NCBI GenBank assembly: GCA_022702705.1
Contig: CM040432.1
Span: 44,666,540-44,730,539, forward strand
Source of the DNA: Papilionanthe hookeriana x Papilionanthe teres
Lineage: Eukaryota; Streptophyta; Magnoliopsida; Asparagales; Orchidaceae
Direction: 5' to 3'
DNA: 64,000 bases
The notes below the pieces were generated by a model that saw only the letters and a list, made by a program, of their open reading frames with translations, did no database searches and was not told where the DNA came from. Each line of letters begins with the position of its first letter. The stretch's first letter is position 1. A program made the position numbers and the translations under genes. This document shows, one piece after another, positions 11,959 through 22,462 of this stretch.

Positions 11959-12144
11959 ATGGGAGATAGCACACCTCTAATGCGTATCCTGACGGCATTT
12001 CCTGCCAAGGGTAGCTTGGAAGGTGGTGTTATTGTCCATGTAACTCACTATTCAGACATGGATTTTGACAGATGCTTTTGGAAGAAGCTTGCAAGAATGT
12101 TACACAATCCATTTTGGATTTATGTGGATTGTATGAGATGTTGA
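11959..12144 (+). CDS. A1 61-aa ORF after the AlkB domain, unknown function
   Basis: An intact 61-residue ORF starting MGDSTPLMRILTAFP and ending CMRC. It has the same length and start as the ORF at 48307-48492 in A2, with only a few substitutions. It starts 5 bp after the AlkB frame's stop, in another frame. It could be an expressed small protein, or a decayed C-terminal extension of the AlkB protein. No family is recognised. Confidence 0.4.
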   Translation: MGDSTPLMRILTAFPAKGSLEGGVIVHVTHYSDMDFDRCFWKKLARMLHNPFWIYVDCMRC

Positions 12145-12844
12145 ATTTTCAAGGAAAATATCATCATGTTTTGGATCGAGCTATATGATGTATTTTCGAC
12201 AAGATTGGATTGGAAACAACGGTGTCGTGTTTTGCCTTCACCTTTTTTTTGTGCAAATTAACTGGGAAACGCCATTAAGTTAAATGAACTTCGAACAAAG
12301 AACGAAGGAAAAATAGAAAATGAATAAGAACTCTTTTAAGAATCTGAATGTCAAAATAAACTTCAAATTAGCATGAACTCTAAATAAACAAAAATGAAAT
12401 GGAATCACTAAAACAAACGAAACAAATCTAAATCTCAAATTTAATTCTGATTTGAATTCATCAATTCGAATCTTTCAATTCTTCTTTCGACTGAAATCCA
12501 TTTGAAGCTCCTTTAAATCCTCTTTTGAGTTGATACTTCCCCATAGAAGACTTCAAATTTGGTTTCAAACTTTGAAACTCCGAATCTGAAGTTCCCAGCG
12601 TCACGCGGTTTTCAAATCTCTTCCGACTCTCTGCGATTTCTTCCCTCTTTTGAGAAGGTCGACTAAGTCTACTGACACAGAACCACGAAATTCTCGATTC
12701 GGTTCTGATGGCATGGATTCGTATCTTTCGCCAAATAATCAAACTTTAATAAACTCTCTTGGGATGTGAAACACTTTCATGTCTCATTCCAACCCTCCAC
12801 TAAACTAAAATTTCCACAAAATCATCAAAATAAATACAAACTTT
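12145..12844 (+). other. A1 3' untranslated region before tandem array
   Basis: AT-rich sequence co-linear with 48493-49190 of A2. No protein domain or RNA gene is seen; the short ORFs here are not conserved between copies. Confidence 0.6.
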
Positions 12845-14105
12845 TAAGATTGGTACCTAAATTCCAATTCCCATCCTTTCGAGACTGGTACCAAATTCCA
12901 ATTCTCTCCTTTCGAGGTCAGTACCAAATTTCGACTCTCTTTCCGAGATTGATACTAAATTTCAATTCTCTCTTTCGAGACTGGTACCAAATTCCAGTTC
13001 TCTCCTTTCGAGGTCGGTACCAAATTCTGACTCTCTTCCGAGATTGATACTAAATTTCAATTCTCTCTTTCGAGACTGGTACCAAATTCCAGTTCTCTCC
13101 TTTCGAAGTTGGTACCAAATTCCGACTCTCTTTCCGAGATTGACACTAAATTTCAATTCTCTCTTTTGAGACTGGTACCAAATTCCCGTTCTCTCCTTTC
13201 AAGGTCAGTACCAAATTTCGACTCTCTTTTCGAGATTGATACTAAATTTCAATTCTCTCTTTTGAGACTGGTACCAAATTCTAGTTCTCTCTTTTCAAGG
13301 TCGGTACCAAATTCTGACTCTCTTTCCGAGATTGATACTAAATTTCAATTCTCTCTTTCGAGACTGGTACCAAATTCCAGTTTTCTCCTTTCGAGGTCGG
13401 TACCAAATTCTGACTCTCTTTCTGGGATTGATACTAAATTTCAACTCTCTCTTTCGAGACTGGTACCAAATTCCAGTTCTCTCCTTTCAATTTCGGTACA
13501 AAATTTTGACTCTCTTTCTGAGATTGATACTAAATTTCAATTCTCTCTTTTGAGACTGGTACCAAATTCCACTTCTCTCCTTTCGAGGTCGGTACCAAAT
13601 TCCAACTCTCTTTCCGAGATTGATACCAAATTTCAATTCTCTCTTTTGAGACTGGTACCAAATTCCAGTTCTCTCCTTTCGAGGTCGGTACCAAATTCTG
13701 ACTCTCTTTCTAAGATTGATACCAAATTTCAATTCTCTCTTTTGAGACTGGTACCAAATTCCAGTTCTCTCCTTTCGAGATCCGTACCAAATTCCGACTC
13801 TCTTTCTAAGATTGATACCAAATTTCAATTCTCCCTTTCGAGACTGGTACCAAATTCCAGTTCTCTCCTTTCGAGGTCGGTACCAAGTTCTGACTCTCTC
13901 TTCCGAGATTGAGACCGAATTTCAATTCTCTCTTTCGAGACTGATACCAAATTTCAGTTCTCATTTCGAGATCAGTACCTAAATTTTGATTCTCATCCTT
14001 TTCAATCAATATTTAAACTTCAACTCTCACTTTGAGGCTGGTACCTAAATTCGAGTTCTCTTTGTAAATCGCGAGGTTGGAACCTAGGTTCCAATTCTCA
14101 TTTCA
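12845..14105 (+). repeat. A1 3' UTR tandem array, 96-bp unit of three ~32-bp subrepeats
   Basis: About 12-13 copies of a ~96-bp unit. Each unit is three related ~32-bp blocks of the form GAGACTGGTACCAAATTCCA, GAGGTCGGTACCAAATTC and GAGATTGATACTAAATTTCA, each followed by a CTCTCTTTC-like tail. Anchors ACTGGTACC recur near 12980, 13076, 13172 and 13268. The ends of the array decay (12845-12900 and 13960-14105). Because 96 is a multiple of three, frames stay open through the array on both strands, which explains the long but spurious ORFs. Confidence 0.92.
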
Positions 14106-14457
14106 AATTTAGAATTTTCTTGAATCGATTTTAAATTAAACTTCAATCTAAATTGCAAATCGGAACAAATCAAAATCCAAACTCAACATTAAAACTTGAA
14201 AAAAAGGATGAAACGCCATCCAAATCAAACTTCTCCAGATCTCGTGATCTGGAATTCACTTCTTTTTCTTTTCCCCAGCGAGAGTTCAGGGATCTTCAGT
14301 CTTGGAGGTTTACCTATTACTCCCCAACGAAAATTTTTTCTATGCTTCATTCTAAATGTGTCGCTTAGACGTCTCTGTTGCTATTGTTGATCTCTTCGGT
14401 CAACGCCAATACACGCGGTGTGCTTGGTTAGCACACCACACCTATTGGGGGTCCATT
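14106..14457 (+). other. A1 terminal UTR with hairpin and polypurine tract
   Basis: Non-coding. An inverted repeat GCGGTGTGCT-TGGTT-AGCACACCAC lies at 14415-14439 (one mismatch), followed by the polypurine tract around ATTGGGGGTCC (14443-14455) directly before the LTR. The PPT primes plus-strand DNA synthesis in LTR elements. Confidence 0.75.
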
Positions 14458-17091
14458 TTTTGACCTCATTTTTGATGAGGTCTTTTCTCTTCTCTCTCCT
14501 TAGTACTTAGGATCTAGCCATAGGTTTTCTCCTTGACTATCTTAGAGGACTAGAAATGGGACCCATCACTTAGAAATTCAAACACTTCTTGGCTCCCTTC
14601 AAATCCCACAAGTTTGATTGTAAACTCCTAAGCCACTTGGAGGGTTAAAATCAAATGTGAAAGTTTAAAGGATGAGTTTCCTATAGGACTCTTTGGCCTT
14701 AGGATTACCCTGAGTGGCCTGGTCTGGTGAGGGTTAACTTGCACACACCTCACTCCCACACACACCTCACTCCCACACACACATTCCAAGCCCAAAAACT
14801 ACTTTTAACCAATTTGGCTTCCCGACTCATATAGGTAATTCATATGGATGAACCTTAACCCCTAAGCCCCTGGTTAAGAGGGTTAGGAACAACATATTGA
14901 GTGCCTTAAAAATGAGTCCTCTCATGCCTTTTATGAGCTTAATATGGCTTCATGGCTCAACCAAAATGATTTCATTTCACTCACACTTGATCAATCTTCA
15001 TTTTTCCAAAATTTCAAATCTTGACTCCCGGGACCCTAAACCCACCAAGCCTACCAAAAGCCCTTGAAATTACCCAAAATTCCTCAAAAACCAATCCTAA
15101 ACATTTCCCCCCACTCAAATTGATCATCCATGGCCAAATATAACAAAAATTTCAAAAATACCCCCTAAATTCCCTCCAAATACCCAAAATACCCTTTTAA
15201 CCCAAAAATTCCAAAAATACAGAAAATTCCCAGAAAATTCCAGAAAATCTCAAATATTCCCAATTTTTTTTTTCAACTACACCATAAGCCAATTTTGTCA
15301 ATTTAGCCCACTTTTACCAAAACCTCTAATTTGATCTATTTTTAACCTAAGTAGACCCAATGTCCAACCAAACTACTCCAATTGACCTCAATTTTGATCC
15401 AATTCAATCCTAAGCTTCAATTTAATATCCCCAATATCAATTTATACCAAACCCAAATCCAATTTCATCAACATGTGGATTCAATTTCAATTTGAAGCCT
15501 AAAAGCCCAATTTTGGCCCATGACCTAAACTTAGCCCAAACTAACCCAACTTAACCCCAATTAACCCCAAATCTTTTCCTAAACCTTCCTAACATCCCCA
15601 CAAATAAAACATTAAAATGATTTGCCCCAAATTTGAAACCAAACTCCACCCAAACCTAACCCAAACCAAAAATCCCCAATTTGGCCTAAACCAATCATGA
15701 ACCCAAATGAGCCCAAATCCCAAAATCAAAGCCCAACCAAAGTTGAAGACTCTTTGTCACACCCGCATAAACAATTTTCAACATTAATTTGACATCAAAC
15801 CCAAAGTTAACCCAACCTTAGCCCAAGATAGCCCAATTTGGCCCATTTTGACCCCATCACAAAAAAGCCCAAATTGAACACATTTCAACTCCAAATGGCA
15901 TCAAATCTCTTCTAAAGTTCTCATGACACATACCTAAACTAAACCCAACATTTATTTGACACAAATCCTCACTAATTTTCATTGATAAATTTATTTCAAA
16001 ACCTAAAAGTCCACTTCCTTAGACCATTTTCAAAGCCCATCCAAAATGATTTCAAAAAGCCCACTTCCTTAAACCATTTTAAAAGCCCATCCAAAATGAT
16101 TTCAAAAAGCCCAAAATTGGCTCTAAAGCCCACATGACAATTTCTTCTCATCATACCTTTTGTTGATATCATCCCTAAGTTCTAATTCAATCATCAAATA
16201 AATTCAAATCAAGCCTCATGCCAATTTCTCCTAAATTCATCAAAAATGCCAAAACCCATTTCTATGAAAATAAACCAACCTTTTCCCAAGCCACGAGCAA
16301 GCCAAATGAAGCCATTCACAAGCCATAGGATTTAGAGGTAGTTTGCCTAGTGCAACATAAATCCTCAACTTTTCGTTAGGCATTTGCATAATCATGTTAT
16401 GCAAATTAAGCCCTAACCGGTCTTAGGTCTCCGAGGTAGTCGTTTGATATGACACAAACCCTCACATCTTCCAGGCTATTTGTATGAACATGTCATACAA
16501 ATATAAGTCCTAATAAAATAAAATTGGCAGGATTACAACATTAAATAAACTCCCAAATGGAAGCCAAACTTTAGGATAGTCTGGAAAGTCACCGAAGTTC
16601 ACTTCGGGTCTGTGACATCCCCTACTTCTCTTCCTTTGGACACCTAAAATAAACTGTTACAAATTTGAGCTATACCCTTTTGAAATTTCCAAAATCTAAT
16701 CCTTTGAAAGCCTTAAACTTTGAAATTCTTGAGAGCAAAACCACTTATCATTATCGAGAGTTTTCTTGAGTGTCTTCCGACGTTTAACATGTAGTTAACT
16801 ATAGGGGCTTGCCCTTATAGGGAACTTTAAGAATCCAGGTAATATAAACCCTGCTTAATTCCTTTATATTAAGTAGGGGAACTTTTCGGCTTATAAAATT
16901 GGTTCGCAGACCAAACGGATGGCACAAATCTTCTAGTTTATTTAATCGAGCCCCATCATCAAGCAGTGTGTCTATTCTTCAGGATAGATACACGGTTTGT
17001 GATGCGGTGCTCGTTTATATAAACTATTTCGGATGTGAAATCGGTTTGATTTCATATCTTAAAATTTTCAAAACCAAATGCTTCTTTCTAA

Positions 17092-17132
<41 letters not shown>

Positions 17133-17216
17133 AATTAAATTTAAAATTTAAGATTCGCTGAAAATTTCTGTAGGCGACCCCCTTTAAAAACACTTAACCT
17201 AAAAATAATGCTGACA
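14458..17216 (+). repeat. Shared LTR of A1 (3') and A2 (5'), short form
   Basis: 2759 bp, bounded by the A1 PPT on the left and the A2 PBS on the right. It starts TTTTGACCTCATTTTTGATGAGG (TGTTGACC in A2's 3' LTR; the terminal TG is mutated) and ends ...AATGCTGACA. The sequence is AT-rich with many CCCAAA/CCAATT-like tracts. It lacks the ~4.75-kb middle segment seen in the solo LTR at 21576-29038. It includes the hairpin CCGAAGT-TC-ACTTCGG at 16592-16607. Confidence 0.9.
17096..17128. repeat. (TA)n microsatellite inside the shared LTR
   Basis: About 16 TA units. The homologous places in A1 (near 1222) and in the solo LTR (near 21670) hold only a few units, so this is a local expansion. Confidence 0.9.
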
Positions 17217-17221
17217 ATTTC

Positions 17222-17239
17222 TGGCGACTCCGCTGGGGA
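17222..17239 (+). other. A2 primer binding site
   Basis: TGGCGACTCCGCTGGGGA, five bases after the LTR end; the intact version of the A1 site. Probably pairs with an Arg-type tRNA 3' end as in Ogre/Tat elements. Confidence 0.85.
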
Positions 17240-17760
17240 ATAGTTCCTCTCTCCATTTTGATTAGGGGGTTTTGCTTTCATAAATCGGTAGTGAGCCCAT
17301 ACCCCTTTTGGACCAAACTACCATTTTTTCCGTTGGCATACCAAGATCAATTCTGTCTTGAACGGTTATAGTTAACTCCTTTTGGATTTTGGAGCCACTG
17401 TTTAGACACCCCTAAACAGAGAGGTTCCGAAATCTTTTTACCTCTTTCTGAAGTGGGTTGGACCCCCAATTGGTGTTAGCTTAGGAGCGGTCCTTCGGGT
17501 TGAGAGGTCTTACGAGACTTTCTCTTCCTTTCCAATTATGAATCGGGTCTTTTACCTTTCCTTTAACCTTCCTCCATTAATCATTTTATTCCTAACAAAC
17601 AAATCCTCTAATAAGAAACCTTTTAATAAGAGAATTCTTTTAAAATGCAAATCCATTAAGATAAACTAAAAAGTGTTCGGACTCTTTCTTTTCCGTCTTA
17701 TGTTTTGCGACAAAAGGAAGCATAATTCGAGACTGACGTTCGGAATTCACCCTGCAGAAA
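17240..17760 (+). other. A2 5' leader
   Basis: Non-coding leader co-linear with 1341-1861. It ends CACCCTGCAGAAAATG, where CAG before the Gag start could serve as a splice acceptor. Nothing else recognised. Confidence 0.6.
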
Positions 17761-19834
17761 ATGACTGCACTAAAGTTAATTTTCTCCTTCACCAATGGAA
17801 TGGACTTCGCTGTCTATAAGGATGAACTGCCCGACAATGGAATCATCCATTTTGGACAAGGATTCGACAATACAGATATTAAGTTCACTGACGTCACCCT
17901 CTTCATACTAATGGACAAAGTATCAGAAACTGAAGAGCCTGTAATTGAGCTTAACTTGAAATCAGCTCAAGAGTTCCTTCCCCTGCAAAGGGTCCCGGCT
18001 GAAAGAAGTACCACTGTTCGTAGGAGGACTGTTGTCTGTACCCCCACCGGTCTAGTCATCTCTGTACCTACCCCGACTCCTGCAAAACTGAAGGGGAAGG
18101 AAATCCAAGTTTGTGATGAGCCTGCCACCGTGGAAGGTACAGATTTTGCTGCAATACCTCTTGTCTTCGAGATAGGGTCCAGTTCAAGAGTTGCACCCCT
18201 GACTCGGACTCAGAGAAGAAATAGGAGCAGAAAGATCACCAGGATCATGAAGGCCAAGGCTGCTGAAGTTGCTTTTATGGAAGAGATTCCTGAGGAGGAA
18301 GAAATACCTAAGTATTCACCCTTGTTGGAAGGAAGTAGGTTTCACCCTCTCTCTGTTGCACCAGATGAGGATGATGTCCGGAGGTTCACCGTTGCATTAC
18401 CCCGACCTGCATACTATAGTGACTGTAAGAGGAAGAGGACCAAGACTACGCCGCTTACTCGACTGCGAGCCGTAGTAGAGAAACTAGCTAAGAAGGAAGG
18501 ATGCCCCGTATCAGAGATCTTAAGAAGATTGAGATGAGTGCCAGTCAAATCCCGCCTCAGACCGCAAGTGAACCCCGTCACTGCCTCGGAGAGGACAAGG
18601 AATAAAGTGCGAGCTAGTTCGCCTGTTGTCATATCGGGACACCATAATAGGGAGGACACCACCTATCGACGCACAGCCAACAGACCATCTGGTCCTAGGC
18701 CTTCTTCTGCGAGAAGGATGGTGTGGTGACCTATTATTGCTGAACCGATACAAGCACAATGTTCTGGAAAGAAGAGTCTCGTCAGAAAACCAGAATCTGA
18801 AGAAAGTGCTACTGTATTAAAAGAAACTCCTGAGAAAGAAGTCCAACAGTTATCACATGACAGCCGTGAAACCGTTTGGAAGAGACCACTTGAGCATGCT
18901 ATGGGAAAACTAAGAACAGACATCCAACTGTTGGCAAGGGAAAGAGGAGAATAATTGGCAAATGAAGTGGATTCATCAGAATTCATGGATGAAGAATGTG
19001 TTGAGATAAATATGGTCTAGACCCGAGCATCGGCAGCTTCACAAGGCGCTTCGTCAGCTTCGGAAAGGGAGGAAACGGAAGTGATGAGAGCACAACTTCG
19101 AGAAAAGGATGATACAATTTCTTTGATGGCAAAAAGGATGGAAGAGATGGCTGCCGCCTTAGCCACTCTCCAGATTCAGCTGCAACCTCAAAAGGAAACA
19201 CACCCAGAAATTATTCACATCGCAGATGAAAGAAAGGAGATCACATCTGTTAACAGGGATGAACAACCGAAGATGGATTCTGCACAAAGCATGATTCCCG
19301 AAAAGCATATCAAAAACATGGTAGAACAGCATGTGCGAGAAGCCTTAGCTCAGTCTAAGAGTGGAGCATCTATCCAGAGGGGTAGACCATACCCCGAAGA
19401 ATTTGATGCGGTTCAATACCCAAAAGGCTTCGTACCACCTTTTGTTGGAACAGGAAACCCCTGAAAACATGTCGCACATTTTCGTGCTAGTTGTTGCAAT
19501 GCCGGTAGGAGCGATGCTTTACTCTTTCGGCAGTTCGTCAGCAGCTTATTAGGGATTGCCATCGACTGGTATGTAGAATTGTCAAATGGCTCAGTTAAGA
19601 CCTTTTCAAAGTTAGAAAACCTCTTCGTTAAGCGGTTTGCCTGAGCTCAACACCACATCACTATCGGTGATTTAGTGGTGGAGCAACAGAAATCGAACGA
19701 AACTCTAGTGGATTACATACTTTGATGGTGAAACTTAAGCATGAAGTGTGAACCACAACATCAGGAACAGCATGCGATCGGTATTTTGCTGAAGAGTATC
19801 CATGGCCCGATAGCACTTCTCCTTAAAGGATTTA
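17761..19834 (+). pseudogene. A2 gag, 5' part (interrupted by B1)
   Basis: The start ATG at 17761 opens a 258-codon frame (start MTALKLIFSF), showing the N-terminal extension is in frame. It stops at TGA 18535-18537, where A1 has CGA. The N-terminal region includes APLTRTQRRNRSRKITR, resembling a patch in the AlkB ORF. Residues from 19081 cover a coiled-coil-like segment and then YPEEFDAVQYPKGF. Stops include TAG 19018-19020, TGA after GTGNP and a TGA at 19723-19725 shared with A1. The frame is cut by B1 within the GF-TIKTFEK region and resumes at 40395. Confidence 0.85.
19830..19834. other. Left target site duplication of B1
   Basis: ATTTA, repeated at 40390-40394. Joining the flanks gives TTTACAATCAAGACTTTCGAG, as found uninterrupted in A1 near 3940. 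Confidence 0.93.
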
Positions 19835-20020
19835 TGATCCATGAAGAAAAATACATATTTTTATGCATTGATTTTTATAAATTTCTTAGGATATTATGCT
19901 TTAATTAACAATATTTTTGTGTTTTTGGATGTAGGTGATGTAAAAAGGTCTAGAAAAGGAAAAGGAGCAAAAGGGAGCAAAAATGGAGCAAAATACAAAA
20001 AGAAGAAAAAAAATATGGCT

Positions 20021-20299
20021 TGGCGCCTAGGCGCCAGAAACTGGCGCCTATGCGCCAGACTCGACACAGAAACTGTCAAGTTTTTTACGACGTTTGGACG
20101 GTTATTTTGACGGAGTGAGCAGTTATTGGAAATTCTAGAAGACTAGTAGTTGTTCCTTGATAATAGGACACGTGATACATTGCATTTGGACACTCCAAAA
20201 TGGTTTTAAACATGAAAAGGTGCGAGCCAAAGCGAAGAGATGTGAAGGACTAGACGCGGTGTCCGGCGCCTAGGCGCCAGATTCTGGCGCCTAGTCGCG
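20021..20299. promoter_or_regulatory. Two palindrome pairs in the B1 U3 region
   Basis: TGGCGCCTAGGCGCCAGA at 20021-20038 is followed at 20041-20059 by CTGGCGCCTATGCGCCAGA. A second pair lies at 20264-20281 and 20284-20299. The consensus TCTGGCGCCTAGGCGCCAGA is a perfect 20-bp palindrome. The position 75-350 bp upstream of the TATA box suggests a transcription-factor or silencing-factor binding array; that is inference. Confidence 0.65.
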
Positions 20300-20372
20300 A
20301 TACTGACCTTCTAGAAAATTCATTAAATTTGGACATGTTTTGAAGAGGTGCCTCAAGGCAACCCTTGGAGCC

Positions 20373-20380
20373 TATAAATA
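20373..20380 (+). promoter_or_regulatory. TATA box of the B1 5' LTR
   Basis: TATAAATA in GAGCCTATAAATAGGAGTCC; the same box is at 39137-39144 in the 3' LTR and at 54098-54105 (minus strand) in B2. It marks the U3/R promoter, with the start probably about 30 bp downstream. Confidence 0.75.
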
Positions 20381-22462
20381 GGAGTCCACTCCTTCAGAGA
20401 AAATTGCCCCCCATTCGCCCCACCCCCTCTAGTCTCCTTAGAGAGAGAAATCTCATTAGAGAGAGAGAGTATAGAGAATTAGAGAGAGAAATTTAGGGCC
20501 ACTTTTGTTTAGTTTAGTGAGTTTACTTTCAAGTTGTAGCATCTGGAGTTCATTACACTCGTGGAGTCGGGAGTCGGAAGATCCGTAGAAGGAATATTTG
20601 AGATAAGTATTTTTATTTGATTCAAAGTTTATTTATTATGTTTTGCAGCTTTATTTTCAAAGTATTCGAGTAGTTAGTTTACTTTCTTCCTTCAATCATG
20701 AAGAGATAGATAATATAATATAAAGATTCGATGGAGAATTAGAATTCAAAATATTTTCAAAAACATTGTGATGACATTAATACTCGATCTTACTTTACTT
20801 TTTAAAATGGCCATTTAAATTGTTAAAACCTGTTGAAGAGTTTTGAAACCTTGAAGGAGAAGAACTCTTAAATTGTAAATGTCACATGAATCCTTGGGTA
20901 GTCGAAGGCCATGTGCGGGCTATTTAAGGTGAAGTGCAAATAAATAGGAAGATAAGATTTAAATGGCGTAGAATTGATAAGTTTTTAGAGTGACAGGCTA
21001 AATTCTTATAATTTGATTTATAGATCAGGAATGGGTCACTAGTAGGGCCGACCATAGCCACCCTTGGACATCTAGAAGTGAGAGTCTAGATTAACCCATT
21101 ACTACTAACAATACATCCGGACTTGATCTGTAAGTTAGCCAATGTTCTTTGTGCCTGGATGAAAGGGTAAAGAATATGAATGCTTCTATTTGGCACAATA
21201 CCATAAATCAGATTCTCCAACGAATATAAAATTATCTTTAAAATCTTGGATTAATTGAAGGAAAGAAAGTTGTTATTTTATATAGTTTTCATAAATCATT
21301 CTCTTAGTATTGTATTCTTTAATTGCATCTAGTAAATTAATAGTAACTTATAGTTAATTTAAAGGATAAAAAGATATTTTTAAAAATATAATATTTAGAA
21401 AATTTATTTCTATAATTTTTTCCCGTGGGATCGATACTTGGGTTATAATAGAAAACCCTATATGACTTGAAACAATACGAATACTTGTGTAGTACCCTTA
21501 GTGTGTAAAGTAATTTCTAAAATTTATAATATTTTGATTTATACACTAGCCGCTTATTATAAATTGGGTCAAGCTTGTCGGCATATTTTTAGGTTGTGTT
21601 GTATTTTAGAAAAAAGGGGTCGCCAACAAGAAATTGTGCGGCGAATTTTAAGATTTTAAATTTAGTTTAAATATATATAATTTGAAAAGTAGCATTTGAT
21701 TTTTGAAAATAATTTTAAATTTAAAAATATTAAGATATGAAATCAAACTGATCTCACATCCCGAATAGTTTACATAAACGAGCACCGCACCACAAACCGT
21801 GTATCTATCCCGAAGAATAGACACACTGCTTAGTAATGGGGCTCGATTAAATAAACTAGAAAGGTTTGTGACATCCGTTTGGTCTGCGAACCAATTTTAT
21901 AAGCCGACAAGTTCCCCGCTTAATATAAATGAATTAAGTAGGGTTTATATTACTCAGGTTCTTAAAATTCCTATAAGGGCAAGCCCCTATAGTTAATTAC
22001 ATCTTAAGTGACGAGAATCACCTAAGAAAACTCTCGATAATAATCGGTAGCTTCGCTCTCAAAAATTTCAAAGTTTAAGTTTTCAAAGGATTGAATTTTG
22101 GAATTTCAATAGAGAATGGATCAAATTTGGAACATTTTGTTTTGGGAATTCAAAGGAAGAAAAATAGAAGAAATTACAGATTCGAAGCGAACTTCGGTAA
22201 TTTCCCGACTATCCTATTGTTTGGCTTGGATTTAAGAAATTCCTAATGTTTATTTAATGTTTTGATCTTGCCAATTGTAATTAATAAGGACTTATGTTCG
22301 TATGACATGATCATACAAATAGCCTTGAAGATGTGAGGGTTTATGTCGTATCGGACGACTACCTCGGAATCCTAAGACCGGTTAGGGCTTAATTTGCAAT
22401 GCAAATGCCTAACGAAGAGTTGAGGATTTATGTTGCACTAGTGCAAGCTACCTCGAAGTCCT

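Larger units (their letters stand above)
721..17216 (+). mobile_element. Element A1: Tat/Ogre-like Ty3/gypsy retrotransposon with AlkB ORF
   Basis: The order is 5' LTR remnant, PBS, gag, protease, RT, RNase H, second (archaeal-type) RNase H, integrase, AlkB-containing ORF, small ORF, 96-bp tandem repeats, hairpin, PPT and 3' LTR. The interior is about 13.1 kb. The 5' LTR is truncated on the left by B0. The 3' LTR is shared with A2, so no target site duplication can be read. A second RNase H after RT-RH and a PBS of TGGCGACTCCGC type are established marks of the Tat/Ogre branch. All reading frames carry stops or frameshifts. Confidence 0.9.
19835..21575 (+). repeat. B1 5' LTR, first 1741 bp
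   Basis: Starts TGATCCATGAAGAAAAATAC, matching the 3' LTR at 38642. It carries two palindrome pairs upstream of a TATA box, then the transcribed part. It is interrupted after GGGTCAAGCT by the solo LTR; the last 50 bp follow at 29044-29093. Confidence 0.93.

Noticed and set aside
13109..13912. Long ORFs (up to 267 codons, both strands) in the tandem arrays, encoding a 32-residue repeat protein
   Set aside because: The DNA unit is 96 bp, a multiple of three, so frames remain open on both strands by arithmetic. No start context, no conserved protein, and the arrays lie in 3' UTR.
12845..14105. CRISPR-like array
   Set aside because: Units are head-to-tail with no unique spacers, and the context is a plant retrotransposon.
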